From Monoraphidium neglectum (taxonomy: Eukaryota; Chlorophyta; Chlorophyceae; Sphaeropleales; Selenastraceae): a stretch of 53,457 nt of DNA. The notes under the pieces are model-generated. The model was not told where the DNA came from and searched no databases. It saw only the letters and a program-made list of their open reading frames with translations. A program made the position numbers and the translations under genes. Of this stretch, positions 42,294 to 53,457 are shown piece by piece (within the stretch, counting starts at the first letter, position 1; every line of letters begins with the position of its first letter). The DNA lies in the NCBI RefSeq assembly GCF_000611645.1, contig NW_014013588.1, positions 1-53,457 on the forward strand. Reading direction: 5' to 3'.

Positions 42294-45200
42294 GTGAGCG
42301 CCCGGGGAGCTCGTTACAAATTAAGCCGTGTCCCAAAGCTGTGCCGCTTGGGGTAAAGTTCAACCACGCAAGCACCGCTCTGTGCCGTGCTAACGCTCTT
42401 CATGCGTGGCGCACCACTGTACCCCCGCAGCCGGGGGGGTCACGTGCGGTGGCCGTCACAATCACCCCCAAGGGCCTGGGTTACATCTACTCACTCTTGG
42501 TGGTTGACCTGGGCAGCTTCTGCGTCAGCTGCCTGCTCTCAGCAGCCTGCGACGGCGGCGATCCCATCGCTCGGGAGCTGGCGCCGTCGGCACCCTACGC
42601 GCCCAAGCGCCCGCCGCCCAATGAGGCACGCTTGGAGGTGCGAACACGCTTACTAGCCAGAGGCGAGATGAGTAGGCATAGTAAACTTTCACGATTTTTT
42701 GTCGTCGTCCAGCAGGCATGACGGCGCTTCTGCCTCACCTACCCTTGCCAACTTGCATGCCCACGTTCTGCCTGTTCTGCCCGGTCGACGCAGATCGTGC
42801 CGGGGGAGAAGCCGGCGCGCCACAGGAGCAGCTGGGCGCGCCCGCCTGGCGCCCACGAGGTGCCGGACTGGCTGCGGTCTGCCCTCAGGGCAGGGGAGCT
42901 GTGGCGTGTGCAGGAGGAGCTGGACAAAGCGGCCAACGGCGCGGAGCTGCACGCCAAGCGGGTGTGCAGCGCTTGAACTTTGTTGCTGTGGGGATAGACC
43001 TTGCTGAATTGCTGCATGCATGGGGTGGCATTGCACCAGGCGCATGCGCAGCTTTTGATTATCCTCGAGGTCACTGCCTCGGCATTCCCGCCTCTTTGAA
43101 TTCTCAGATGGCCCTGATGGTGTGGCTGGAGGAGCTGCAGCAGGAGCGGGATGTAAGGCAGTACGACATAGACGGGGCGCAGCTTGAGAGCACGCCCGGT
43201 GGGCGTCTGCTGGCGCTTAAGGTGCGATACGCAGAGCAGGGGAGCAGGGGAAGCCAGTGCTGCGCTGGGCCAGCAGGAGGAGCCAGTGTTTTCTGAAGAG
43301 CAAATTGCAGGCACCACTCCGTAGGCACGATCCATCCCGACAGCAGAGGGCACAACTGCATTCCGTTTCAACCACATGCTTCATGCCGAAGGATGGTGAG
43401 AGGGGAAATATCGTCCTGTACACTCAAACCTGATGACGCCCCTGACACACCACTCCTGTTTGCGGCTGCATGCGTGATGGTTTGGACTGCAGGTGCCTGG
43501 CCTGGCGGAGAGCCGGCCCTCTGTGATGCTGGGGGACCGGCTGTACGTCAGGCGCAGCGACGGCGAGCGGCGCGAGTGGGAGGGGTACGTCCACGCTGTG
43601 CGCCTGGATGAGGTGGGCTGGCCTGGCAAGTTGATGACGATTCTGCCAAAACAAGCGGCCGCGGCTGTGCGGCCGCTCGCGGTTGCACCTGCTGTGATCA
43701 TGCACGTGGCCTCCTTGCCTTTCAGCTGGCAGATCACCGAAAATGGCAGCAAACGCCGGCTGCGGCAGCAGGAGCGGCTGTCACAGCTCTGGGTGCAGCA
43801 GCAGCCAGGGGAGGTTTGTTCACGTGAGGTGTCAGCAAGGCCTATGCAGGGCTTTGTCATCGCTTGACTTGCTTGTTTGCACTTGATTGGCATGCCGTTG
43901 TAGCAAACCCCCCACCGTTGCCGCGCCCAGCCCACATCAACTCACACCAGTCAGGGACAATGCGGGTAACGTGCTGTCGCAGGTCCTGCTGCGGTTTTCG
44001 TCGGCTTTCCACAGCGCCCACATTGACGGCTCCAGGTGCCGCGTGCGGTTCTCCATCAAGCGGTCATCTTTTGTGTTCATGCACGAGGCCCTATCCCTGG
44101 TCCAGTACAGGCAGCTGCCCGAGCAGCTGCTGCTGCCCATGGGTGTGCAGTGTGAGGTGGCCCACAGGGTGGCGACCCACCCTGCCAAACAGGTGATCAC
44201 TGCTGTGATTCAGACCTGGGGATGATGGCAGCCACGCAATGCATGAATGCAAAGCTGATGGTGGCCCGTGCGAGACCTCCCTGCCTTTGTTCCCGCGCAA
44301 TCGTGAAAAATAACCTTGTCGCTCATGTCCTCTCTTTGCCAGGCCGTGGCTTGGGTCAACCCCTTCCTCAACCAGGAGCAGCGCGGGGCAGTGGAGGCCG
44401 TGCTGCGCGGCGGCCACGCACCCGCGCCCTATTTGGTGTTTGGCCCGCCGGGGACCGGCAAAACATCGACGCTGGTGGAGGCGGCGGTGCAGGTGCTGCA
44501 TGTTGATTTTCATGTTTGTCTGCGTTGACGATTGTGCGCTTTTGGTGATGCGCACTGCGTCTCAAAACGGAGGTCACAGTGAAGGACGTGAGTCCCGGAA
44601 GTAGGCATATAGCTGTATGGGCCTCGCTGGCGCCGTCTCTCTGCATCAGGGGTTCAGCGGGGCATGGCATCCCAATGATCTGTGCAAACATGCCACCTGA
44701 CTCCATGATTGCTCCCGCTTGCAGGTGCTGCGCACGCAACCGTTTGCGCGCGTGCTTCTGCTGGCACCCTCCAACACGGCCGCGGACCAGCTTGCGCTGC
44801 GCCTCATGGGGCCGGCCGCGGGGCGCCCTAAGAGCGAGATGCTGAGAGTGAACGCCTACCAGAGGCCCAGCAGCGACGTGCCCAGGTTTGTTGAATGAGA
44901 AGCAATGTTCCTTTGATGCAGTGCTGCTCGTTGGGTTTTGCAGAGCCCTGTGAGGGTGGGGATTGTGTGCAGTATTTATGAGGTCTGCGGGATGCCAAGA
45001 ATTCATTCGGTCTGAGGGCTGGGAAAGGCAGGGGCAAATGCCACACAGGGGCGCATGGGGCAGAGTGTGCACACTCTCCTGGTGATCAAGGCCACATTAG
45101 GGCAAGCTTGTTTTGCAGCTTGACAAGCAGACCAAGCCTTCACTTATGACCCCCCACTCCGCTCTCCCTTCCACATTTCCACACCCCTGCAACCGCCATG

Positions 45201-48121
45201 CTCTCCCATTCTTTTCCTACCCTCCATCCTTAATCCACCTTTACAGGGAGGTGATGGACATCAGCACCTACGTGGACCAGATTGGGGCAGGCAGCGGCTA
45301 CTTCAAGCTGCCTGAGACCGCTCAAGTCGTGTCAAAGCGCGCCGTTGTGGCGACCTGCGTGATGGCGTCCAAGATCTACGCGCAGGGCCTATTCAGCGGC
45401 TGGTTCACCCACATTTTCATGGACGAGGTGAGTGTTGGAGGGACGTGTCGCACTGTGGAGCAGGTCCTTGGGAGCAGGAGCTACAACACTGCCCGTCAGC
45501 TACACGTTTCCAGCTCCACGACTGGACCTGCCACCCCGTCTGACCCAAGCCACGATTTCTGCGCTGGACTGGGGCAAAATGAACTTACCTCACAGGCGGG
45601 CCACGCCGAGGAGCCGCTCGCGCTGGCCGGCATCGCGGGGCTCGCCGGGCCCAACACGCGCGTCGTGCTGGTGGGGGACCCGCGCCAGCTCGGGCCCATC
45701 ATACACAGCCGCCTGGCGCGTGACGCGGGCCTCGGGACGAGCTGGATGGAGCGGCTGCTGGGGCGCGCGCCGTACGCGCCCGACGCGCAGGTGATTGCAC
45801 AGCTGGGGAAGTGATGGGCAGGCCGTTGAAGGCGGAAGTGGTTGCCACGGTCGAGTGTGCTGCAGCGAGCAGTACAGGCCAGGTCGCCACCATATCCACG
45901 CCATGCAAACACGCAGGTTAGACCCCTGAGACAACGTACTTTGTAACGTAATAGCGCTTCTTTTTCCATCGCAACCTGTGCCTGCTGCAGGGGTGCTACG
46001 ACGCGCGCTTCATTACGCAGCTGGTGCGCAACTACCGCTCCCACCCCGACCTGCTGACGCTGCCGAGCACCCTCTTCTACGGCGGCCGCCTAGTGGCGTG
46101 CGCAGACCCCGTGGTCACACACAGCGTGCTGCAAAGCGGCTTTGAGCTGCCAAACCAGAGGTGGGCGCGCCCTGTGGGCCACCAGTTGACGAAACAGAGG
46201 CTCCATGCAATTTCAACGTACTCCAGGCGGCCTGTGTCCGCCCATGCTGCAAGGGCCTGCTTTGAGGCTGTGGATGCGCTGTGACAACCTCGCCTGCTGC
46301 GGGCTGCTCTCTCATTTGCCGCCCAGGTTCCCTCTGCTTTTCCACGGCCTGGTGGGCAAGGACGAGCGCGAGGGCAACTCGCCCTCGTGGTTCAACTCCA
46401 TGGAGGTGCTGCAGGTGGGCAGGGTGCAGCACTGTACATTTGTCAGCTTGGTACTACCAAACGAAGCCACGGCCGACAAGCCGAGAGACAACTTGGGGAG
46501 GCTGTGAGGTACTATTGCGTCGCTGTCCAGACTGCAACAGCAGCCCCTCATCGTTGCTTTGATCGACAGTCATCTCATTCAGGCTTCCTGCTACGGGAAG
46601 GGTGCTGGGTTGAACAGAGTACGACCCTTTTCATGGGATGCATTTGCGCACAAATCGACCCCCGCTAGGTGGTGAGGTACATCGAGAAGCTGCGGGCGGT
46701 GCGCCGCAACCCCATCAGCACGGCAGACATCGGCGTGGTCACCCCGTACCACAAGCAGGTAATCCTCGCCAGTTCGACTCGGCTGCTTGTGGTCTCGTCG
46801 CTGCGCCAGAGCCCCCTCTGCCGCCGCCGCTGTGCCTGAGCCCCCAGCTTTGCAATGTCTCACACATGGCCTGACTACGCACCAATTTACAGCCAGCAAA
46901 GTTGTCTCCCCGGTTTGATAGCCACACAAATGCGGAGATTGCATGTGCTGTTCAGCACTGCCTGCCCCCCATGCCCTCCGCCCAAATGCAGGTGCAGAAG
47001 CTGCGCCGCGCCTTCAGCTCCAAGGGCATGGACGGCGTCATGGTGGGCTGCGCCGAGCGGGGACATCTGCATACGCGCACATGCAACTGCAGTCCGGGCT
47101 GCCTTCAAGGGATTCTCCTGCATTTTGCACAAACCTAAGCTTGCCGTTGTATGCCAGGTTGCCAGCCGTGCCACCTCAAGCGGTAGTGGCCCCTTCCATG
47201 TGTGCTCTTTTCCAGGTCGGCAGCGTGGAGCAGTTCCAGGGGCAGGAGCGCAAAGTGATCATCATCTCAACTGTGAGGGCTGTGCACGCAGGTGTCCATG
47301 CCGTCCCGTGTGTTGTTACGGCCACCCCAAGAAATCATGTTGCCGGGCCCATGTTTCCTGGCAAAGTTGATTTGCACAAGTGAATGCTGCCCTGTATGCG
47401 TGCTGTGTGGCGCCTGCCAAAAGTGCCGCTGTTTGACAGGCAACCTCTGCATTTTGAAATTCACCAGGTGCGGTCCACCTCGGAGTACGTGGATTTTGAC
47501 CTGAAGCACCGCCTGGGCTTTGTGCGCAACGAGAAGCGCTTCAACGTCGCCGTCACGCGCGCCAAGGTGCGTAGCTGGGCCCGATGCACCGGTGACTGGC
47601 AAGGGGTGGTGACTGTCAGGCCTTCCTCCATGGGCGAACCGTGGGTGGCAGCCCTTGGAGATCCGTCCGACAGGACAGCAGTGCATCGGAACGGTAGGGG
47701 CCAGTTTGGCACGCCACCGCCCTCGCTTCAGAAGCATGCCACCCATTCACCTTAGATGGCCCTCTCTCCACGGCAGGCACTGGTCATCGTGGTGGGCAAC
47801 CCCGAGGTGCTAATCACAGACGACTCCTGGGCGGCGCTGCTGCGCCTCGCGGTGCGCAACAACGCGTACACTGGCAGCGCCCCGCTGCCCGGCGGCCTGG
47901 AGGCCGAGCGCGGCGGCGGCGCTCCCCAGGCTGCCGGCGGCGCCGGCGAGCAGGATGCGGGGATGATGAGCAGCTTGGCACGCATGATGCGGGGTCTGGC
48001 CATCCAGGGCAGCGGGCGGTGGGGCAGCGCAGCGGCGGCGGCAGAGGCGGATGAGATGGTCCTGGCTGGTGACGGGGCGGGCGCTCGCGTTGAAGGTCTG
48101 CCAATGCGGCGGCTGGAGTAG
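41601..48121 (+). CDS. MOV10/SDE3-type SF1 RNA helicase with two N-terminal U1-like zinc fingers
   Basis: Seventeen exons join in phase to 3099 nt, about 1032 aa, from ATG 41601 to TAG 48119-48121. Helicases of this Upf1-like group unwind RNA 5' to 3' and act in RNA silencing and mRNA turnover with Argonaute proteins. Motifs in order: VPGLAESRPSVMLGDRLYV (typical of MOV10 beta-domain), GPPGTGKTST (Walker A, ~538-545), LLLAPSNTAADQLALRL (Ia), FMDE-AGH (Walker B, DEAG across the 45427/45596 junction), VVLVGDPRQLGP (III), LVRNYRSHPDLL (IV), VVTPYHKQ, VGSVEQFQGQERKVIIIST (V) and RFNVAVTRAK (VI). The C-terminus ends in a Gly/Ala-rich tail. The zinc fingers are not part of plant SDE3 or mammalian MOV10 as I know them. 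The start has a fair context (GCCATGG); an upstream exon cannot be excluded. Confidence 0.92.
42431..44192 (+). other. Helicase exons 2-6: MOV10-type N-terminal beta region
   Basis: Exons: 42431-42637, 42794-42961, 43108-43221, 43493-43612, 43983-44192 (residues 232-504), all phase 0. Landmarks are LGYIYSLLVVDLGSFCV, the short helical segment with WLEELQQERDVRQYD, and VPGLAESRPSVMLGDRLYV. These precede the first RecA domain in MOV10, MOV10L1, SDE3 and Armitage. Confidence 0.85.
44343..48121 (+). other. Helicase exons 7-17: two RecA domains
   Basis: Exons: 44343-44492, 44725-44885, 45247-45427, 45596-45790, 45991-46160, 46327-46414, 46669-46758, 46992-47042, 47216-47272, 47468-47566, 47777-48121 (residues 505-1032). 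RecA1 spans exons 7-10 and RecA2 exons 11-17. All SF1 motifs are intact. KGMDGVM-VGSVEQFQGQE supports the short exon 14, and IIIST-VRSTSEYVDFDLKH the 15/16 junction. Confidence 0.92.
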
Positions 48122-49486
48122 CGACGTGCAAAGTAAGACTGGGTGTTTTTGGCGTGTGCGGAGGGCGATTGAGGTTTCCAAATCACGCACCGAGGGCTGC
48201 AGGCTCCAAGAATGTCCTTGCCGCTTGCTGCTGGCGCTGCTCAGATTGCGTTTTATATGCCGACGTGCCTTACACATGGTGCTACACATTTTGTGGACTG
48301 GTTGTGCGAATCCATGTTGGCCTATGTCAGGGCTATGGACCATGCATGCGTCTGCGTGACCGGCTGCACGACACATCTGTTGACTTTCTTCTCTGCAGGC
48401 TTGGCGTCAAGTGACAGGTCATCTGTTCAACCAATGCTTTGTTTGAAAGCTCCAGCTCAGGCCTGAGGTGCACGTGGCGGCTGCACAAGCCTCACGTCAC
48501 CAGGTTTTGTGAAAAGAGTAAACTTTGTTTGTTGAACTCATGGCAATCAGCAGACAAGGCAAGGGTGTGAATTCTCAGCCATGTGCTATGCAAGGCTGAC
48601 ATGCATGTCAGCAAATTGGCCGTGAATCTGCTGCCCTGTCAGCTGACGTCGCTAGTGAGCCGTGCAAATGGGCATACAATCGTGTTCTGGCGGGATGGCC
48701 GACTCACGCCGTCCACAAGTCTACGCAGTGTTTACTTGCAACATGAGTCACCTGCCACGACGCTGGGCCTTTTGTAAGTGTTTAGTCCTGTACCATTGTG
48801 TCCCTGCTGTTGTTGCAGACTGGATGCAATGGCGACAAGCAGCAACGAACCAACCAGTCCTGGACTGCCCCAAGGCAGGCTTGCCTAGCACCTGGTAAGA
48901 TCTAGAGACACCACAGGCAATATGTAATCCGCACGAGCAACTGATTTGCTTCCGTCTCCCGCCTGAGGGAAGATCTGGTAAATGTTCTGTTTCAGAACAG
49001 GGTTTGACACTTGCAGTGTCGAATGGCGTACATGCAATCCCATTTCTCTGGCTCATTGGCTGCAAGTCGAGCAGCCAAGCAAGCCAGCAGCCCAAAAAAT
49101 CTAAAATCCTGGCCCTATGTTGGCCTCTGAACGAAGGGTGCACACTTCAGGGTGCTCAGAACCATTGTCAGAGATCAGTAATTGCCTTTGTCATTTTGGC
49201 CCTGGCACTGCCCACCCAACCGTCTGGTTCCTGACACCGTAGACTGAACATAGCACCATGGAACGGATAGTTATAGGAGAATCATGCCGCCACCCGCAGG
49301 AGTTGCTTTCAGTGGCTGGGTTTGTTCGCTGTTCTTGAGTTCGTAAGCAGCCCGACGGCGCCCGCCAACTGCATTCAATCCTTTCAGATTTGAGTAGTGT
49401 GCTATCCGTCAATGTTGTGCTTTTATCTGTTCCACATTGCTTGTTGGTCTGCCCCATGATCAAATGAGGCAGCTGGAGCTTAGACA
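48122..49486. other. Intergenic: helicase 3' UTR and GAF-gene promoter
   Basis: 1365 bp between the helicase stop and the next start. Two plus-strand TGTAA sites lie at 48773-48777 and 48923-48927. The sequence is moderately AT-richer than the exons; no family-like reading frame or repeat was seen. Confidence 0.5.
48773..48777 (+). terminator. Candidate TGTAA polyadenylation signal of the helicase gene
   Basis: TGTAA about 650 nt past the stop codon. A second TGTAA at 48923-48927 is an alternative. The choice cannot be made from sequence alone. Confidence 0.35.
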
Positions 49487-50925
49487 ATGGGCCAGTGCTT
49501 TTCTAGTCGACACGACGACGGCAGAGGGCCAGGCCGAGCTGCGCAACGGCCTGGGGCCGACGGCGTCGTGGTGCGGAGCGGATCGCACGCAGCGGTCCCA
49601 GCGTCGCGCCCTGGCGTGAGGCCCCAGGAGGCCACTGGGCCCCGGGAGACCCATGGCCTGCCACCTCATTCAGTGGGGCAGGTCGAATTGGGCCCTGTCA
49701 TTCAGGTGAGGCCTCTGCCGCTCCTCCGCATCGCACGGCTGCATCTTGGCACTGCGCCCACGCCTCCAGCACGCTTTGCCGACGCCCCCCACACGCCGGT
49801 CTGGCGCCGTCCCCGGCGCGCTCGGCACGCGGCGCGACACGCCTGCAGGCATCAGAAGTGCTGCAGCTGCTCAGTGGGGTCAGCAGCACCCCCGTGGCCG
49901 CGCTGGGTGCGGCGGCCGAGGTCGTCGCCGAGCGGCTGGGTGTGGCCCTCTGCAGGTGGCGCGCGACACGCGACGCGCCAGGCTGCATGATCAGATATGC
50001 AAGGCAGCCGCGTGGCAAAAGGCCGCGCCGCTTGCCAATCCGTTGTACAGTGCCTAAGTCGAAATTTTTTGCGTGCCGCGCATGCGTGAACGGCGCGTGG
50101 CGGCGAGCTTGCTGGACCACTGGTCCCGCTGGTCGAGGTTGGTGCCAACGGCAGGGGATCCCCCTCCACACCCCTACCCCCACAGCATCGTCGCCGTCGT
50201 CCCCGACCGGCGCAGCAGCAGCGGCAGCGCGAGCACCACCCAGCAGAGCGCTAGCCCTCAGTCGGCCGCCTGCGCGCCAGCCGCGGCCGCCGCCAGCGCC
50301 GCCAGCAGCGGCGGCGGCGGCAGCAATGGAAGCGGCCGCCCCGGGGCCTGCGTCCTCCTGGCGGCCAGCGGCAGTGGCGCAGAGCTGCTGCAGCAGCGAC
50401 CCGTGATGCGCGGCCCCGAGTGGAGCGGCGCGCGGCTGGCAGCGGCGCCGGCGGGGGCGCTGGCCCTGCGAGTGCCGCCTGAAGGGGCGGCCTCCCAGGT
50501 GCGATGGGGCTGGCTGTGCTGCGCCCGCACGCCTGCTGTCATGACGGGCTGGACTGGCATGGACTGTGTTGTGTCGTGGAGCAGGCAGCCTGACTGATTA
50601 CCAGCAGGAAGCTGCTCTCCAGCATGCGCCCCGGCGACCCCGCCCATCGCACCCATGCCCCACGCGCACCGCCCCCGCCCCCATCCCTCAACTCCCCTGC
50701 CCCAACCCTCACCAGGCCGACGCGCTCCCTCGAGATTTTGAGGCCCTCCACGTCAGCGCGGGCCTCTGCAGCTTCCTGGCAGTGCCGATGGCGGCCCCGG
50801 GGATCGGCGTGCTTGGGGCCCTGATTGTCGCGGCCGCTGCGCCGGGCGCGTTTGACGACGCGCGATGGGAGCCGCTGCTCACGACGCTCGCGAGCGCGCT
50901 GCTGCAGCACCTGCGCAACAAGCAG
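49487..50925 (+). other. GAF-gene exons 1-4: acylated N-terminus and first GAF-like unit
   Basis: Exons: 49487-49705, 49849-49955, 50186-50498, 50716-50925 (residues 1-283). Exon 1 after the acylation motif is Arg/Gly/Pro-rich. Exon 3 begins SIVAVVPDRR and then runs through a long Ser/Ala/Gly loop before CVLLAASGSGAELLQQRPV. Exon 4 has the best GAF-like strand pattern. Confidence 0.55.
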
Positions 50926-52615
50926 GTGGGGGCCGGTCGGGGCGGCCGTGGCGCTGGCGTGTGCCTGCTGAGCCCGCCTTGCCGGCAGGGGTGAGTCGGG
51001 CGGCAAGGGGGGCAGGGCACTGTGCGTGGTTGTGTGGGAGCTGAGTTGCGCCGCGCAACCCCCCGCACACCCCCCCCCCCCAGACGACCTGTCTGTGCGA
51101 AATGCTTATCAGCCTGGATGGCGCCGACGACCCCGTGGCTTTTGTTAGCGTGCTACTCGAGGTGCGGGTGCTGGGTGGATGCCGCCCCGCAGGCGCCTGT
51201 GCTTGTCGGGTCAATGGCATCTGCCCTGCAAGCAAGTTTGAGCTGGGGCTGATCTCATCTGCAACACGACTCCGGCACAGCCATACTCACAGCCTCTTCC
51301 TTTGCGCATGACACCCTCACCCGGCCTTTCGCCCTGCCGCGTCCATATCTTGCCGTGCCCTGTATTGCCGCAGGAGGTCGTGAAGTTCACGCTCCTGGCT
51401 ACCAACGTCCCCATGGGCGCCCGATTCGGCGCGGTGGACCCGCAGCAGCCCAGAATGGTCCTCATAGAGAGGGACCGACGCGTGCCCGCCCCAGGTGAGG
51501 GGCCTAAGGCTCTCCACCCGTACCCCTGCAAGCAAGCAACCTGCCTCGCTTGTTCTCGTGCCGACAAAAGCACCTGCTGGCGCCTGCTGGCCGCCGTCTG
51601 CATCGGCCCCACCCCCACCGCGCCTGCCATCATCAGTCATGCTCATCACCGCGCCACTTCGCATCGGCCCACACCACGGCAGCTGCCGGCGCCCTCGGCG
51701 GCGGCGCCCTCGCGCGCTCCTCACCCGCGCGCGGCCTGCTGGCCGTTGAGCTGCCGCTGTCAGAGACCCTGCTCGCCGCCGCCCTGCGCGCGCGGCGGAC
51801 GCGCGTCCTGGCGGACTGCGCGCGCTACCTCGGGTCCTTGGACCGCCCCCCCGCGCGCGACGTCTTCATGCCGCGCTCGAGGCGCCTGCCGGTGGCGTCG
51901 CTAGTCGTCGCGCCGCTCGCCTCGGGTGCGCCGCGCGGCGCTCGCCTGCGAATAGTCCCGCTGACGTCCCGGGCCCCCATCGTGCCGGCTGCCTGGCCTC
52001 TGCTCGGCCGTCCTGGCAGCCTCTCATCTGCACCAATCTGGGCTGCGGCTGCGCCCGGCCTCTTCGGGACACGTACCTGCACTCCTGCATGGATGTGTGT
52101 GCACTGCGTGTGCTGGCGTCCTCGGTGTTGACCCCGCTGTTTCCTCTGCCCTGCGCAGGCAGCTCTGTGCTGGGCGGGCTTTACTTCACAACAGGCACCG
52201 CCTTCGACATCTCCCAGCTCCAAGAAACCATCAAGTAGGGCCCGAACTGTTGGGGGGTGGGCGCAACAGCGATGACTGATCCGCGAGGGCCATTCCTGCG
52301 GGTGATGCATGCCTCAAGCCACCCCTGCTCGTGTTGGATGCAACACGCCCTGTACAGCCTCACGCAGCCACTCCCCCACCTTCCCTGCCTGCACCCGATC
52401 CAGCGGCCTGGTGGCGGCCGTGCTGCCGCTGGTGCTGCAGAAGCTGGGGGGGCAGTTTGACCGGCTGCAGGACCTCGCGACGGCCTCGGCAGAGGTGGGC
52501 CTGCAGGATGCCTCGAGCTTGAAGCGACGCAGCACAACGGGTCGCCGCCTGTCGCACGCGCTGCTTCTGTTGGTGCAACGGGGGCACAGCGCCGCGTCTG
52601 CACCTCCAGCCCGCT

Positions 52616-52646
<31 letters not shown>

Positions 52647-53457
52647 ATGATGCAGATGGTGATGATGATGCTGATGCTGCTCCTCGCACGCCAAGCGGAC
52701 CCTGGCCGAACACCCGCCCTCCTTTCCCCCCGCCTCCCTCTTTTCACGCGCGCAGGCCTCACAGCAGGGGCCCATCAGCGTGGCGGCCCTGGCAGGCAGC
52801 GCCGTGGGCATAGCCGGGCCGCACTTTATACAAGAGCTTGTTCTGAGCCGGGTCCTCAGCCGCGGGCCGGCCGGGGTGTGCTACCAGGTGAGCGCACCGG
52901 CGCGGTCGAGCGTACCCTGCAGAGCTGCCCCCCGCTCCCTCGCAGGCGGCAGGATGGCGCTATACTGCTGCCCTGAGTTCACGGACTTACCTGGCAGGGT
53001 TACCTATAATGCGTGCGCGTCATGCATACTTTCCCTTCCCCGTTTCGCCAGGGCTTCTACCTCAGCGCGCCGGCCGCCGTCAAGGTGGGCCCCGCGCCAG
53101 CCCCGTTGCCACCACTGCCGCGCCGCCTCTATTGGCACCGGTGCCCCGCCGCCTCCGCCGCAGCAGCCTGCCGGCGCGTGGGCATGTTCTCCTTGCGCGT
53201 CCACCCACCAGCCTCACTGTCCCCGCGGCCGTCACTCGCCCTATGCATCCCAGGTGCTGTACGAGCGCCGCGCAGACAGGGACCCCGCACAGGCGAGTCC
53301 GCGGCCCAGGCCGGACCTAGGGGCCCGCGCCGTCCCTCTCGCCCCGCGCGCCCGCCTCCAGTCAGCGCGTGCGCTACACTTTGCATGCTCCCTCCCCTGC
53401 GTAAATGCGTGCATGCGCCCCCCCCCCACACACACACGCACACACACACACACACAC
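49487..53457 (+). CDS. Probable acylated, GAF-domain-like signalling protein (3' partial)
   Basis: Twelve exons join in phase for about 555 aa and then reach the window edge. The ATG at 49487 has A at -3 and G at +4, and opens MGQCFSSRHD: Gly2 suits N-myristoylation and Cys4 palmitoylation, which would tether the protein to membranes. Exons 2-4 look like a first GAF domain (VAALGAAAEVVAERLGVALC, LHVSAGLCSFLAVPM, ARWEPLLTTLASALLQHL) interrupted by a Ser/Ala/Gly-rich loop. Exons 7-10 suggest a second, weaker GAF-like unit (LADCARYLGSLDRP, VLGGLYFTTGTAFDIS). Chlorophyte proteins with this N-terminus and GAF units often continue into a Tyr-kinase-like catalytic domain, but no such domain lies in the window, so the output function is unknown. 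GAF assignment is by pattern only. Confidence 0.6.
51084..53292 (+). other. GAF-gene exons 5-12: second GAF-like unit and following helices
   Basis: Exons: 51084-51161, 51374-51494, 51683-51925, 52159-52234, 52404-52494, 52756-52887, 53052-53084, 53254-53292 or beyond. The last exon may end at a GC donor (CAG|GCGAGT at 53293) or continue to the window edge, since the frame stays open. PHFIQELVLSRVLSRGPAG and LYERRADRDPAQ are the last recognisable coding stretches. Confidence 0.5.
52613..52652. repeat. Compound (CTG)n-(ATG)n tract in a GAF-gene intron
   Basis: CTG repeats pass directly into ATG/GAT repeats, the same compound order seen in dynein exon 64 at 15616-15684, but here inside the intron 52495-52755. 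Confidence 0.85.
53427..53457. repeat. (CA)n tract at the window edge
   Basis: CA dinucleotides run to the last base of the window, so the full length is unknown; it lies in or beside the last visible exon of the GAF gene. Confidence 0.85.

Overview
The window looks like nuclear DNA of a green alga, most likely Chlorophyceae (Chlamydomonadales or Sphaeropleales). The grounds are GC-rich sequence, many short GT-AG introns with donors of the GTGAGC/GTGCGN type, long (CTG/CAG)n and (CA/GT)n tracts, TGTAA-type poly(A) candidates, and a complete axonemal dynein heavy chain, which implies a flagellated stage. No tRNA, rRNA, CRISPR array, insertion sequence or prokaryotic operon was seen. All exon models were built by hand from splice sites, reading phase and family motifs. 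The three complete models each sum to a whole number of codons with no internal stop.

Layout: (1) 1-551, plus strand, the 3' end of an Ala/Pro/Gln-rich protein. (2) 1113-11510, minus strand, a 30-exon gene for an OSCA/CSC1/TMEM63-like membrane channel of about 1732 aa, whose last ~690 residues are a polyQ-bearing, Lys-ending low-complexity tail. (3) 12149-40211, minus strand, a 68-exon gene for a complete inner-arm-type axonemal dynein heavy chain (about 4889 aa) with four intact AAA P-loops, stalk and C-terminal domain. (4) 41601-48121, plus strand, a 17-exon gene for a MOV10/SDE3-type SF1 RNA helicase (about 1032 aa) carrying two N-terminal U1-like zinc fingers. (5) 49487 to the window edge, plus strand, a GAF-domain-like protein starting MGQCFSS (probable myristoylation/palmitoylation), incomplete at the 3' end.

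The dynein and helicase genes are divergent and share a ~1.4 kb upstream region. Genes 1 and 2 converge. The channel and dynein genes are head-to-tail on the minus strand. There is no evidence of one linked pathway: the window combines a mechano/osmo-sensing channel candidate, a flagellar motor, an RNA-silencing helicase and a probable membrane-anchored signalling protein. The most unusual features are the channel tail with a PAM2-like motif, the zinc-finger helicase, the in-frame polyQ/polyH expansions in otherwise conserved proteins, and GT repeats sitting on or beside splice donors.
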